Position numbers and translations under genes: made by a program
In this document: one piece after another, positions 43,148 through 55,128 of the stretch
Layout: each line of letters opens with the position of its first letter
How positions within the stretch are numbered: position 1 is the stretch's first letter
Notes under the pieces: model-generated
Databases searched by the model: none
What the model was told of the DNA's origin: nothing
What the model saw: the letters and a program-made list of their open reading frames with translations, nothing else
Source: Acidiferrimicrobium sp. IK
GTDB lineage: Bacteria; Actinomycetota; Acidimicrobiia; Acidimicrobiales; Palsa-688
NCBI RefSeq assembly: GCF_025499425.1
Contig: NZ_JAIMCB010000003.1
Coordinates: 248,001 to 312,000 of the forward strand
Reading direction: 5' to 3'
Length of the DNA stretch: 64,000 nucleotides

Positions 43148-44347
43148 ATGGTCTCCAGGCGCTTCAGGCGGGTCTCGGCGCTCGGGGCGGTGGCGTTGGG
43201 GGCGGGTGCGCTCGCAGCGCGGGTCCGCAAGGCGAGGGCGCTGCAGTCCGTTGCGGTGCTGGCCGGCGCGGCGCTGGCCGTCGCGGCGTGCGGCTCGTCG
43301 GGGACCGCCACGGGGACCTCCCCGTCGGGCGCACCCGGATCGCTCGCCTCGGCCCGGCCGACCACGACGGTGCCGGCGCTGACCGTCGCGTCGATCACGC
43401 CGGCGCCGGCGGCCACCGCGGTGGCGTTCACGACGCCGGTGACCGTGTCGTTCTCCTCCGCTGTCGCCCCCGCCTCGCCCACACCGGCGATCAGCCCAGC
43501 GGTCCCCGGCAGCTGGGCCCAGTCCGGGTCGACGATGACCTTCACCCCGTCGGGGGGTTGGGCTCCCTACGCGCGTATGACCGTCACCGTCCCCGCCGGG
43601 ATCCGCAGCCGGCAGGGCGGCGCGCTGGCCGCGCCGGTCAGCGCCACCTGGTCGACGGGCGCGCCGTCGATGCTGCGCTTGCAGCAGGTCCTCGCCAGTC
43701 TCGGCTACCTGCCCTTGAGCTTCACCCCGACCGCGGCGTCGAGCGCAGGGTCCACCGTCGCCCTCCCGGGCGCCGACCAGCAGGGCAGCTTCGCGTGGGC
43801 GTCGCCGAACGTCCCGGCCACCCTCGCCGCACAGTGGACCGAGGGACAGGCGAACGGCATCACCCGGGGCGCGGTCATGGCGTTCGAGGCTGACCACCAT
43901 CTAGCCATCGACGGGCTCGCCGGGCCGGAGGTGTGGGCGGCTCTGGCGAACGCGGTGACCGGCCACCAGGTCGACCCCCGGCCTTACGACTACATCGCCG
44001 TCACCCAGACGTCGCCCGAGACGCTCTCGGTCTGGCAGGGCGGCAAGATCATCTACACCAGCCTGGCCAACACCGGGGTCCCCGGCGCGACGACCGCCAC
44101 CGGTACCTTCCCGGTCTACGAGCGGTTCGTCACCACCACCATGCGCGGCACGAACCCTGACGGCACCAAGTACGTCGATCCGGGCATCCCATGGGTCGCG
44201 TACTTCAACGGCGGCGACGCCATCCACGGCTTCGTGCGCGCCGGCTACGGCTACCCGCAGTCGGACGGGTGCGTGGAGCTGCCGCCCGACCACGCCCAGG
44301 TCATGTACCCGCTGGACTACTACGGGACCCTGGTCACCGTCTCCTAG
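43148..44347 (+). CDS. L,D-transpeptidase lipoprotein with Ig-like and peptidoglycan-binding domains
   Basis: A 399-residue exported enzyme that forms 3-3 cross-links in peptidoglycan. Order: basic N-terminus and signal helix with lipobox (VAACGSS), Ser/Pro linker, Ig-like domain (ITPAPAATAVAFTTPVTVSFSSAV), a peptidoglycan-binding fold (RLQQVLASLGYLPLSF...VMAFEADHHLAIDGLAGPEVWAAL), then the YkuD catalytic domain with IHGF and the SDGCVELP block, nucleophile C375. Unlike mycobacterial LdtMt2, the peptidoglycan-binding domain sits between the Ig and catalytic parts. GGAAAGGA precedes ATG 43148. Its end overlaps the convergent glycosyltransferase gene by 14 bp. Confidence 0.93.
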   Translation: MVSRRFRRVSALGAVALGAGALAARVRKARALQSVAVLAGAALAVAACGSSGTATGTSPSGAPGSLASARPTTTVPALTVASITPAPAATAVAFTTPVTVSFSSAVAPASPTPAISPAVPGSWAQSGSTMTFTPSGGWAPYARMTVTVPAGIRSRQGGALAAPVSATWSTGAPSMLRLQQVLASLGYLPLSFTPTAASSAGSTVALPGADQQGSFAWASPNVPATLAAQWTEGQANGITRGAVMAFEADHHLAIDGLAGPEVWAALANAVTGHQVDPRPYDYIAVTQTSPETLSVWQGGKIIYTSLANTGVPGATTATGTFPVYERFVTTTMRGTNPDGTKYVDPGIPWVAYFNGGDAIHGFVRAGYGYPQSDGCVELPPDHAQVMYPLDYYGTLVTVS

Positions 44348-45554
44348 CCGGCGCGCCGGGGCGCCCCCTGAGAGAGAGGGTGTCGAGGTGCCGGCGGAAC
44401 AGCACGGCCCGTACCGCTACGAAGCGCCCGACGCTGACCACGCCGTTGGCGCAGACGACCGCCAACAGCGACGCCAGCACGGAGGTCGAGAAGAGCGCCG
44501 ACACCGCCAGCGCAACGGTGGTCAGGGTCAACGCCGCCGCCCACGCCACCGCGCTGGCCGCCGCGAACCGGTCGCCGCGCCCGAACCCGGCCTGGTCGGG
44601 GAGGGTGTAGCGGCGGTGGGCGGCGAAGTTCGCCAGCGCGCACGACGTCAAAGCGACGGCATTGGCCGCCAGGCTCCCGAGAGGAGCCTGGAGCGCCAGG
44701 TAGATCACGAGGTAGGCCAGCGTCGACAGGCCGCCGATCTGCGCGAAGCGGGTCCCGGCTTCGAGAGCCGAGCGAGGCTGACGACCGGTGCGACCCCGGC
44801 CCGCCGCCAGCCGCCGGCTGACCCGCACCAGCCCCCGCAGGTCGCCGACCGCGGTGGCGACCACGTCAACGCGCGAGTCGGGGTCGTCGACCCAGTCGAC
44901 GGCCACCTCGTGGATCCGCAGCCCGTTGTGCTCAGCGAGGACCAACATCTCGGTGTCGAAGAACCAGCCGCCGTCCTCCACGAGGGGCAGAAGCTCCCGG
45001 GCCGCGTCGGCTCGTAACGCCTTGAACCCGCACTGGGCGTCGGTGAACTGGTTGCGTACCGTCGCCCGCAGGATCAAGTTGTAGGCGCGGGAGATCACCT
45101 CCCGGCGGGGGCCGCGCACGACGCGGGCGCCCCGGGCCAGCCGGCTGCCGATGGCGATGTCGCTGTGGCCGGAGACGAGCGGGGCGACCAGGGGGAGAAT
45201 GGCATCCAGGTCGGTGGCCAGATCTACGTCCATGTAGGCGACCACATCCGCGGTGCTCTGGCCCCACGCCACCTTGAGGGCGTTGCCGCGGCCCTTGCGG
45301 TCCAGGTGCAGCGCCCGGACGCCGGGTAGCTGGGCGGCCAAGCGCGACGCGATGTCCCACGTGCCGTCGGTGCTGGCGTTGTCGGCGATGGTGACTGTCG
45401 CCGCGAACGGGAACTCCTGGTCCAAGTAGGAGCGGAGGGTCCGCACGCTTCGGGCCAGGCTGCGCTCCTCGTTGTACACCGGCACGACGATCTCGACGGT
45501 GGCCTGGCGGGAAGAGCGGCCCCGACGGTCGTCCTGGAGAGGTTCGCTGAGCAT
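44334..45554 (-). CDS. GT2 glycosyltransferase fused to a GtrA-like membrane domain
   Basis: A 406-residue protein. Residues 10 to about 240 are a GT-A domain of the dolichyl-phosphate sugar synthase type (EIVVPVYNEERSL, DNASTDGTW, YMDVDLATDL with DXD, then GSRLARGARV). The C-terminal 130 residues have about four helices like GtrA, which flips lipid-linked sugars. It likely makes a polyprenyl-phosphate sugar that the GT39 enzyme encoded 2.7 kb away could use. ATG 45554 has AGGG at good spacing; GTG 45563 is an alternative. Confidence 0.88.
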   Translation of the reverse strand: MLSEPLQDDRRGRSSRQATVEIVVPVYNEERSLARSVRTLRSYLDQEFPFAATVTIADNASTDGTWDIASRLAAQLPGVRALHLDRKGRGNALKVAWGQSTADVVAYMDVDLATDLDAILPLVAPLVSGHSDIAIGSRLARGARVVRGPRREVISRAYNLILRATVRNQFTDAQCGFKALRADAARELLPLVEDGGWFFDTEMLVLAEHNGLRIHEVAVDWVDDPDSRVDVVATAVGDLRGLVRVSRRLAAGRGRTGRQPRSALEAGTRFAQIGGLSTLAYLVIYLALQAPLGSLAANAVALTSCALANFAAHRRYTLPDQAGFGRGDRFAAASAVAWAAALTLTTVALAVSALFSTSVLASLLAVVCANGVVSVGRFVAVRAVLFRRHLDTLSLRGRPGAPARRR

Positions 45555-45747
45555 GACCGACACCCTGCTCGCCGCGGCTGTGGTCGCTCTGGGACGTCCC
45601 TGGGAATCGGCTGGGAGTCGCCGGCGGCTGGGAGGCGCCCGGCGGCTGGGAGGCGCCCGGCGGCTCGAAGGGGACTGGCATGCCGCACCCAGCGCATGCC
45701 CATCGGGTTCTCAGGGGTTTCGGAGGGTCGCCGTCCACCATGGCGTC

Positions 45748-45977
45748 ATGACCACCCTCGGTGCCGCCGCTGAACGGGCACACGGACGCGTCGGCCAGCT
45801 CCTCCGATACGCCCGTCTCGGCCGGCTGCTGCGGGTGGCGGTGGTCCTGGCGGCCAACGTGACCTCGTTCGGGATGCTCTGGGTGGCGCAGTTCTTGCTT
45901 TGCGACCGGGTGCTGTTTCGCGAGCCGGCGGTCGAGCGCCCCGGAGCGGAGGCGGCCGAGACGGCAAGATGTTCGCA

Positions 45978-45981
<4 letters not shown>
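45748..45981 (+). CDS. Small membrane protein coupled to the response regulator gene
   Basis: A 77-residue frame with one hydrophobic helix (LRVAVVLAANVTSFGMLWVAQFLL), which resembles the last helix of GtrA proteins, perhaps a relic. Its stop TGA (45979-45981) overlaps the ATG of the response regulator as ATGA, the arrangement of coupled genes. That overlap is the main support. Otherwise it could be a chance ORF. Confidence 0.4.
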
Positions 45982-46672
<691 letters not shown>

Positions 46673-46676
<4 letters not shown>

Positions 46677-48229
46677 ACCTGCGCCGCCGCCTGCTGACCA
46701 TCCAGGTGGTGTTCGTCGCGCTGGGCCTCGGGGTCTTCGCCCTGGTGACCTACCAGCTCTACAGCCGCTCCCAGTACCAGCGCGTAGACAGTCAGCTGCA
46801 GTCGGCGACCCCCGGCCTGCTGCGCTACGTGTTCCGCGACGGCCATTCCTCGACCGAAGGCCAAGGCGGCGACGACAACCTCCCGCCCGGCAGCTACGTG
46901 CAGCTGCGCACGCAGTCGGGGGCGGTGGTGAGCGGCACTTCCAAGCTGGTGTCGTGCTACACGACCAGGTGCCCGGCCCCGGCCCTGCCGGCGGTGCTCA
47001 CCGTCGCGCCGGGCTCCCACGGTCGGTTCCTGACCGTGGATGCGGTGTCCGGTTCAGGCAGCTTCCAGGTCCTCGTGCAGCCGCCGTTCCAGCCCGGCGC
47101 CCCGCCCGGCGGCGCCAACGGTGACGGCCGACAAGCGGCCCAACCGACCACCACCGCATCGCCCGGAGCTACGCGGACGCCGGTGACGTTCCCCCCGGCG
47201 GCGGACAGCGGCTACGTCGTGACCGCCATCCCGCTAAACGACGTGACCCGCAGCCTCCAGCACCTAGTGGAGCTGGAAGTGGTGGTGGGCGTGTTGGTCC
47301 TCCTGGCCCTCTCCGCCGGCGGTCTGGTCGTGATCGGCCGGGGCCTCGCCCCGCTGACCCGCCTCACGATGACCGCCCGGGCCATCGCCGGCGGGGACCT
47401 GGGCCGGCGAGCCAGCCCGGCCGACGGTCGGGGGGAGGTCGGGCAGCTGGGCCTGGCCTTCAACACGATGATGACCAACATCGAGCAGGCCTTCGCCGAC
47501 CGGGAGGCTTCCGAGGAGCGGCTCCGCCAGTTCCTCGCCGACGCCTCCCACGAGCTGCGGACCCCGCTGACCTCGATCCGGGGTTACGCCGAGCTGTACC
47601 GGATGGGTGCGACCGGCGTCGACCTCGACACCGCCATCGGCCGCATCGAGCAGCACTCGGTGGAGATGGGCGCCCTGGTGGAGGAGCTGCTGCTCCTCGC
47701 CCGCCTGGACGAGACCCGCAGCCCGCGGCGCGAACCGGTCGACTTGACCGTGGTCGCCGCCGAGGTCGTCGGTGACGCCGCAGTGACCGCGCCCGACCGG
47801 CACCTCACCCTCGACGCGCCGGCACCTGTCGAGGTGACCGGCGACCCGGCCCACCTGCGCCAGGCGCTGACCAATCTCCTCGCCAACGCGGTTCGCCACA
47901 CCCCGCCGGGCACGCCGGTCGAGGTCCGGGTGAGCGTCGACGGGGGCGCCGCCCAGGTCACCGTGCGCGACCACGGGCCGGGCATGGCGCCCGACGGCCT
48001 CATCCACGCGTTCGACCGGTTCTGGCGGGCCGACCGGTCTCGCACCGGCGGCGGTGCGGGGCTCGGACTGGCCATCGTCGCCGGTGTCGCCGCCGAGCAC
48101 GGCGGCCAGGCGTCGGTCGCCAACGCCCCGGACGGGGGAGCGGTGTTCACCATCCGAGTGCCGGTCCCGGCCGAGCCCAGCGCCGGGCGCGACCAGCCTC
48201 CGGAACGGTCTCAGGCTGTTACTCGTTGA
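46673..48229 (+). CDS. HAMP-containing sensor histidine kinase, MprB-like
   Basis: A 518-residue membrane kinase, partner of the preceding regulator. TM1 (about 7-30), an extracellular domain of about 170 residues with a CYTTRC pair, TM2 (about 205-228), HAMP, H-box LADASHELRTPLTSIRGYAEL (His 293), N-box NLLANAVRHTPPG, DHGPGMAPDG and GAGLGLAIV. The short cysteine hairpin in the sensor could be a disulfide. The stimulus is unknown; the genes on each side build envelope glycans. Confidence 0.95.
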
Positions 48230-48269
48230 CTCCCAGGACTCTCTGAGCTTGGTCGCCGAAGCTGCCCGC

Positions 48270-50426
48270 ATGGCCATCACTGCCTTCCCTCCGGGCCGAA
48301 CCGACCATCCCGCGGTGCGAGCGCCGGAGGCGGGGCCTACCGGCAGGCTGGCGCGGGTGCTGCGAGGCCGCGCCAGTGACCCGGCGTGGGTCCGCCCGGC
48401 GCTGCTGACGCTGCTGGCGGGCACAGCCGTGCTCTACCTGTGGGGTTTGGGCCGCTCCGGGTACGCCAACACCTTCTACGCCGGGGCGGTGCAGGCCGGA
48501 ACCAAGTCGTGGAAGGCGTTCTTCTTCGGATCGTCCGACGCCGCCAACTTCATCACCGTGGACAAGCCTCCGGCCGCGTTGTGGGTCATGGAGATCTCAG
48601 CGCGGATCTTCGGTCTCAACTCGTGGAGCCTCCTCGTCCCCCAAGCCCTCGAGGGCGTGGCGGCGGTCGCGGTGCTCTACGCCACGCTGCGCCGCTGGGT
48701 GGCTGCCGGCCCGGCGCTGCTCGGCGGAGCGGTCCTGGCCCTGACCCCCGCCGCGACGCTGATGTTCCGCTTCAACAACCCCGACGCTCTGCTCGTGTTG
48801 CTGCTCGTGGTCGGGGCGTACGCCACCGTGCGGGCGATCGAAGGGGGCAGCACCCGGTGGCTGATGATCGCCGGTTTGTTCGTCGGGTTCGGCTTCGTCG
48901 CCAAGATGCTGCAGGCGTTCATCGTGGTCCCTGCTCTCGGCGGGGCCTACCTGCTGGCCGCCCCGCCGCGGCTGCGCAGGCGGGTCGGCCAGCTGGCCGT
49001 CGCCGGCGTGGCGATGGCGGCCGCCGCCGCGTGGTGGGTGGTCGCGGTGCAGCTGACGCCGGCGGCGGACCGGCCCTACGTCGGGGGGTCCCAGGACAAC
49101 AGCTTGTGGAACCTCATCTTCGGCTACAACGGCTTCGGTCGCCTCACCGGCAACGAGAACGGCAGCGTCGGCGGCGGCGCGGCCGGCACCAGCGGACGCT
49201 GGGGGATCACCGGGCTGACCCGGATGTTCAACGCCGACTTCGGCGCCCAGGCGTCGTGGTTGCTCCCGGCGTGCGGGATCCTGCTCGTCGCCGGGCTGGT
49301 GTGGACCATCCGCCGTCCCCGCACCGACCGGGTCCGGGCCGGCATCGTCGTCTGGGGTGGCTGGGTCCTGGTCACCGCGGCGGTGTTCAGCCTCGGTCAG
49401 GGCATCATCCACCCGTACTACACCGTGGCCCTCGCCCCGGGAATCGGCGGCATGGTCGCCACCGGCGTGGCGCTGCTGTGGAGCCGGCGCACCATGTGGC
49501 AGGCCCGCGCCGTGCTCGCCGGGACCGTGGCGGTCACGACCTGGTGGGCGTGGGTCCTGCTCGGGCGCGACGCGTCGTGGCACCCCGAGCTGCGGACCGG
49601 CATCATCGCTGCCGGCGCCCTCTCGATCATCGGCCTGCTCGGCTGGGTGCCGGGGCTGCGCCGGGCCGGCACGGTCCTCGGAGCCGTCGGCGCGCTCGCA
49701 GTCGCGGCGGGCGTGGCGGCGCCGGCGGCCTACAGCCTCCAAACCGCTTCCACCGCCCACAGCGGGGCCATCCCCTCCGCCGGGCCCGCCGGGTCCGGGT
49801 TCGGTTCCGGCGGACCGGCCGGCGCCGGGCGGGCACGGGGTGGTTTCGGCGCCCGGGGAGCGTTCGGCGGTGCCCGGGGGGCGTTCGGGGGCACTCGGGG
49901 CGGCTTCGTCCCGCCCGCCGGGGGCGTCCCGTCCGGCGGGGGCGTCCCGTCCGCCGGCGGGTTCGGTGTCGGGGGGACTCCGCCTGCCGGGCGTCCCCGC
50001 GGCGGTTCCCTCGGCGGCATGCTCGGCGGTCTGCTCGGCGGTTCCTCGGTGAGCCCGGCTACCGCCAAGGCCCTCGCAGCCGACGCGTCCGCCTACACCT
50101 GGGTCGTGGCCACCGCCGGCTCCGAGCAGGCCGCCGCCTACCAGCTGGCGACCGGCGACCCGGTGATGGCCATCGGCGGCTTCAACGGCACCGACCCGGC
50201 GCCGTCGCTGACGCAGTTCGAGGCCTACGTCACCCACCACCGCATCCACTACTTCATCGCCGGGGGTGGATTCGGTGGCGGTGGTGGCGGTGGTGGCGGT
50301 GGAGGAGCGGGCACGGCCGGCACGGTGACGGTCGCGTCGCAGATCGCCGCTTGGGTCGAGGGCCATTACACCTCGACGACGGTCGGCGGCGTTACCGTCT
50401 ATGACCTCACCCAGCCCGCCGGGTAG
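48270..50426 (+). CDS. GT39/ArnT-like polyprenyl-phosphate-sugar glycosyltransferase
   Basis: A 718-residue GT-C enzyme. The first extracellular loop has NTFYAGAVQAGTKSWKAFFFGSSDAANFITVDKPPAALWVM, including the acidic residue and the DKPP motif of ArnT/PMT enzymes; about 11 membrane helices follow. Residues about 500-590 are a Gly/Arg/Pro-rich tract (GARGAFGGARGAFGG), and the C-terminal globular domain ends in a Gly run (about 670-682) and YDLTQPAG. It transfers sugars outside the cell from a lipid carrier. It lies 40 bp after the kinase, probably in the same operon. Confidence 0.88.
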   Translation: MAITAFPPGRTDHPAVRAPEAGPTGRLARVLRGRASDPAWVRPALLTLLAGTAVLYLWGLGRSGYANTFYAGAVQAGTKSWKAFFFGSSDAANFITVDKPPAALWVMEISARIFGLNSWSLLVPQALEGVAAVAVLYATLRRWVAAGPALLGGAVLALTPAATLMFRFNNPDALLVLLLVVGAYATVRAIEGGSTRWLMIAGLFVGFGFVAKMLQAFIVVPALGGAYLLAAPPRLRRRVGQLAVAGVAMAAAAAWWVVAVQLTPAADRPYVGGSQDNSLWNLIFGYNGFGRLTGNENGSVGGGAAGTSGRWGITGLTRMFNADFGAQASWLLPACGILLVAGLVWTIRRPRTDRVRAGIVVWGGWVLVTAAVFSLGQGIIHPYYTVALAPGIGGMVATGVALLWSRRTMWQARAVLAGTVAVTTWWAWVLLGRDASWHPELRTGIIAAGALSIIGLLGWVPGLRRAGTVLGAVGALAVAAGVAAPAAYSLQTASTAHSGAIPSAGPAGSGFGSGGPAGAGRARGGFGARGAFGGARGAFGGTRGGFVPPAGGVPSGGGVPSAGGFGVGGTPPAGRPRGGSLGGMLGGLLGGSSVSPATAKALAADASAYTWVVATAGSEQAAAYQLATGDPVMAIGGFNGTDPAPSLTQFEAYVTHHRIHYFIAGGGFGGGGGGGGGGGAGTAGTVTVASQIAAWVEGHYTSTTVGGVTVYDLTQPAG

Positions 50427-50480
50427 CTACCGAAGGAGGGCAGGATGGTGCAACGCTGACGGCGCCGACAGGAGCCCCCG

Positions 50481-52481
<2,001 letters not shown>

Positions 52482-53261
52482 ACAGGCGCCGCACCGTCAG
52501 CTGCGCGGCCACCAAGGCCGCGAAGGCGTTGCCGCCGAGAAGCATGTACATCACCACCAGCTGCAGGCGGATGGCGGCCAGAGGCGACGCCCCGGCCAAG
52601 ATCATCCCGGTCATCGCGCCGGGCAGCGCCACCAAGCCCACCACCTTGGTCTGGTCCACGCTCGGCAGCATCCCCGAGCGCAGCGCCTGGCGATGCCAGG
52701 GAAGGGACGCCTCGTAGCTGGTCTGGCCGAGCGACAGGCGGGCCTCGACCTCCCGGCGGCTGGCCGCCAGGTCGTCGCGTAGGCGGGTCATCACCAGCGA
52801 CGTGGTGTTCATCACGCTGGTGATCACCATCGACCCGAGCGGTATCACCGCCCGGGCTGACAGCGGCACGATCCGAAAAGCGCCCAGCACGCCGAGGGTG
52901 CCGGCGGTGCCCACGACGATGGCACCGACCGCTACCAGATAGGAGCCCGGCACCTGCCGGGCCCGGCTCCCGGACGTCCACGCCGCGGTGGCGACCATCA
53001 CGGACAAGACGATCGGGGTGAGCCACCCCTGGCCGCCGAACACGAAGTCCAACACGTAGCCGACCGCGACGAGCTGAACGAACGAGCGGCCCGTCGCCAC
53101 CACCATGTCCCGCTCCAGGCCGAGGCGCCGCCAGCGCGACGCGGCGACGGCAATGACCACCAGGAACACAGAAAGCCCGACGTCGCCGAAGCTGATCGGG
53201 CCGGTGAGCGTCCCGCTCCCTCCTGAGCCCGCGGCGTGCGCGGCGGCGTCGAGGGCGGCGA

Positions 53262-53885
53262 TCACGGCGCAGTCCTCGGGGCGGGCGCGACCTGCACGAC
53301 GTGGTCGGCCAGGTCGGTGGCGTGGCGCGGGTCGTGGGTCACCATGACCACCGTCAGCCCTTCGTCGGCCAGGCGGCGGATGAGTGCCTCGACCCCGCTC
53401 TTGGACGCCGTGTCCAGGGCCGAGGTCGGCTCGTCGAGGGCCAGCACGTCGGGCCGGCGGCCCAAAGCCCGGGCCAGCGACATCCGCTGCGCCTCGCCGA
53501 CCGACAGCCGGTCGGCGTCCCGGGCGAGCAGCACCGCGGGCAGCCCGACCCGCTCGAGCAGCTCCGGTGCGCCCGGACCGAGGTTGTCGGCCACGGTGCC
53601 GGGGAACGCGACTGGCACCTGCCCGACGAGCTGCACCCGCCGGCGCAGCTCGAGCACATCGAGGTCCCGCACGTCGGTGCCGTCGAGGCGGACGACTCCG
53701 CCGTCGGGATCATCCAGGCGGTTGAGCAGACGCAAAAGGGTGGTCTTCCCGGCGCCCGAAGGGCCGACCAGGACGGTGAGCCCGTCGGCGGGCACCGCCG
53801 CGGAGAACCCGGCGACGATCGGCCCGTCGTCGCCGAGGACCGTCACGTCGTCGTACTCGAAGCGGGGCGGTCGGGGAGCGGTCAC
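53262..53885 (-). CDS. fetA: ABC transporter ATPase, FetA-like
   Basis: A 207-residue ATPase for the FetB permease. Walker A GPSGAGKTT (about 41-49), Q-loop VGQ, signature LSVGEAQRMSLARAL (one change from LSGGQ), Walker B VLALDEPTSALD and H-loop VTHD. A weak gap in the consensus of the signature (SVGE) is common in this family. GTG 53885 starts the pair. Iron as substrate is inferred from homology. Confidence 0.88.
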   Translation of the reverse strand: MTAPRPPRFEYDDVTVLGDDGPIVAGFSAAVPADGLTVLVGPSGAGKTTLLRLLNRLDDPDGGVVRLDGTDVRDLDVLELRRRVQLVGQVPVAFPGTVADNLGPGAPELLERVGLPAVLLARDADRLSVGEAQRMSLARALGRRPDVLALDEPTSALDTASKSGVEALIRRLADEGLTVVMVTHDPRHATDLADHVVQVAPAPRTAP

Positions 53886-53949
53886 GGCAAGCGGCGGGTC
53901 ACGGGGATCGGGCCGGATGCTACTGGCGGCAAATGTCGAGTCCCGCGGC

Positions 53950-53955
53950 TAGGGT
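53950..53955 (+). promoter_or_regulatory. -10 hexamer TAGGGT for the PhoU-like gene, leaderless
   Basis: TAGGGT ends six bases before GTG 53962. Confidence 0.5.
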
Positions 53956-53961
53956 CGGGCA

Positions 53962-54651
53962 GTGCCCTCGGAGCTGCGCGAAGGGTTCCACCGTGAGCTG
54001 GACCGCCAGGAGATCGCCATCGGCGCCCTCCTCGACGTCGTTCCGGAGGCCATCCGGAGAGCTACCGCCGCGCTGTTGAGCGGCGACCGCACCGTCGTGG
54101 ACGACCTGGCCCGGTGGCGGGCGCTGGTCAGCGACCTCAACGCCGGCGTCGAGCGCGGCGCGGAAACCGTCATTGCCCTCCAGTCGCCGGTCGCCGGCGA
54201 CCTTCGCCTGCTGCTCGCCGCGACCCGCCTGGTGCCCCTGCTGGCCGACACCATGGACCTCATCGCGGACATCGCCTCGCCGGCGCTGGCCGAGATCGGC
54301 CCGAGCCTGCCCGGCCGGATCAAGGACATCACAGCGGAGCTCGGCGACAGCTGCGCCGACACCTGGACGTCGGTCGAGGAGCTGTGGCGCGAGCGCGACC
54401 GGGTCCATGCCCAGGCGGTGCGCGACCGCGACGACGTGCTGACCGACGTGCGCTCCACCCTCACCGCAGAGCTGGCCTCCGGCGCGGTGGACCTCCAGGT
54501 GGCGATGCAGATGGCGATGGCCGGCCGTTCCTTCGAGCGCCTCGGGCGCCACGCGGCAGCCGCGGGGCGGCTGTTCGAGCCGCTCCGGCCCACCGGACGG
54601 GTGTCGAACGCGGAGGAGACCCCCGACCCGCAGCCGGCCCCCGACTCCTAG
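53962..54651 (+). CDS. PhoU-like protein
   Basis: A 229-residue all-helical protein with two PhoU-type three-helix repeats (about 5-95 and 105-205); the acidic metal-binding clusters appear as [17 protein letters not shown] and [15 protein letters not shown]. PhoU proteins connect the Pst transporter to PhoR and phosphate signalling. No pst gene is adjacent. Leaderless hexamer supports GTG 53962. Confidence 0.85.
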   Translation: MPSELREGFHRELDRQEIAIGALLDVVPEAIRRATAALLSGDRTVVDDLARWRALVSDLNAGVERGAETVIALQSPVAGDLRLLLAATRLVPLLADTMDLIADIASPALAEIGPSLPGRIKDITAELGDSCADTWTSVEELWRERDRVHAQAVRDRDDVLTDVRSTLTAELASGAVDLQVAMQMAMAGRSFERLGRHAAAAGRLFEPLRPTGRVSNAEETPDPQPAPDS

Positions 54652-54665
54652 CCGCCAGCGGCCCG

Positions 54666-54671
54666 TACCCT
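54666..54671 (+). promoter_or_regulatory. -10 hexamer TACCCT for msrB, leaderless
   Basis: TACCCT ends six bases before ATG 54678. Confidence 0.55.
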
Positions 54672-54677
54672 GGTGCC

Positions 54678-55076
54678 ATGGCACCTGAGGTCGTCAAGTC
54701 GGAGCAAGAGTGGCGGGCCGAGCTGAGCCCCGAGCAGTACGAGGTCCTGCGCCAGAAGGGCACCGAGCGGCCGTGGTCGGGCAAGTACGTCTCCAACCAC
54801 GACGACGGCACCTACCACTGCGCGGCTTGCGGGGCGGTCCTGTTCAGCTCTGACACCAAGTTCGAGTCTGGATCGGGGTGGCCGAGCTTCACTGAGCCGG
54901 CGGTCGCCGACGCGGTGGAGCTGCACGAGGACCGCACCCACGGGATGGTCCGCACCGAGGTCACCTGCCGTCGCTGCGGTGGCCACCTGGGCCACGTCTT
55001 CGATGACGGTCCGACCCCGACCGGGCAACGCTTCTGCATGAACTCGCTGTCGCTGGAGTTCACCCCGAAGTCCTGA
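54678..55076 (+). CDS. msrB: Peptide-methionine (R)-S-oxide reductase
   Basis: A 132-residue MsrB that repairs the R-epimer of methionine sulfoxide with thioredoxin. Zinc cysteines C48, C51, C97 and C100; catalytic C120 in RFCMNS; GWPSF and HLGHVF are typical. No resolving cysteine sits at the usual upstream site, so the recycling mode is uncertain. It is separate from any msrA in this window. Confidence 0.95.
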   Translation: MAPEVVKSEQEWRAELSPEQYEVLRQKGTERPWSGKYVSNHDDGTYHCAACGAVLFSSDTKFESGSGWPSFTEPAVADAVELHEDRTHGMVRTEVTCRRCGGHLGHVFDDGPTPTGQRFCMNSLSLEFTPKS

Positions 55077-55115
55077 CCCTTCCCCGGTGGCGGTCGCGCC
55101 GTCGCACCCGGCCCG

Positions 55116-55121
55116 TAGCCT
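55116..55121 (+). promoter_or_regulatory. -10 hexamer TAGCCT for the helicase gene, leaderless
   Basis: TAGCCT ends seven bases before GTG 55129 and places the start there instead of an in-frame GTG at 55087. Confidence 0.55.
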
Positions 55122-55128
55122 GACGTCT

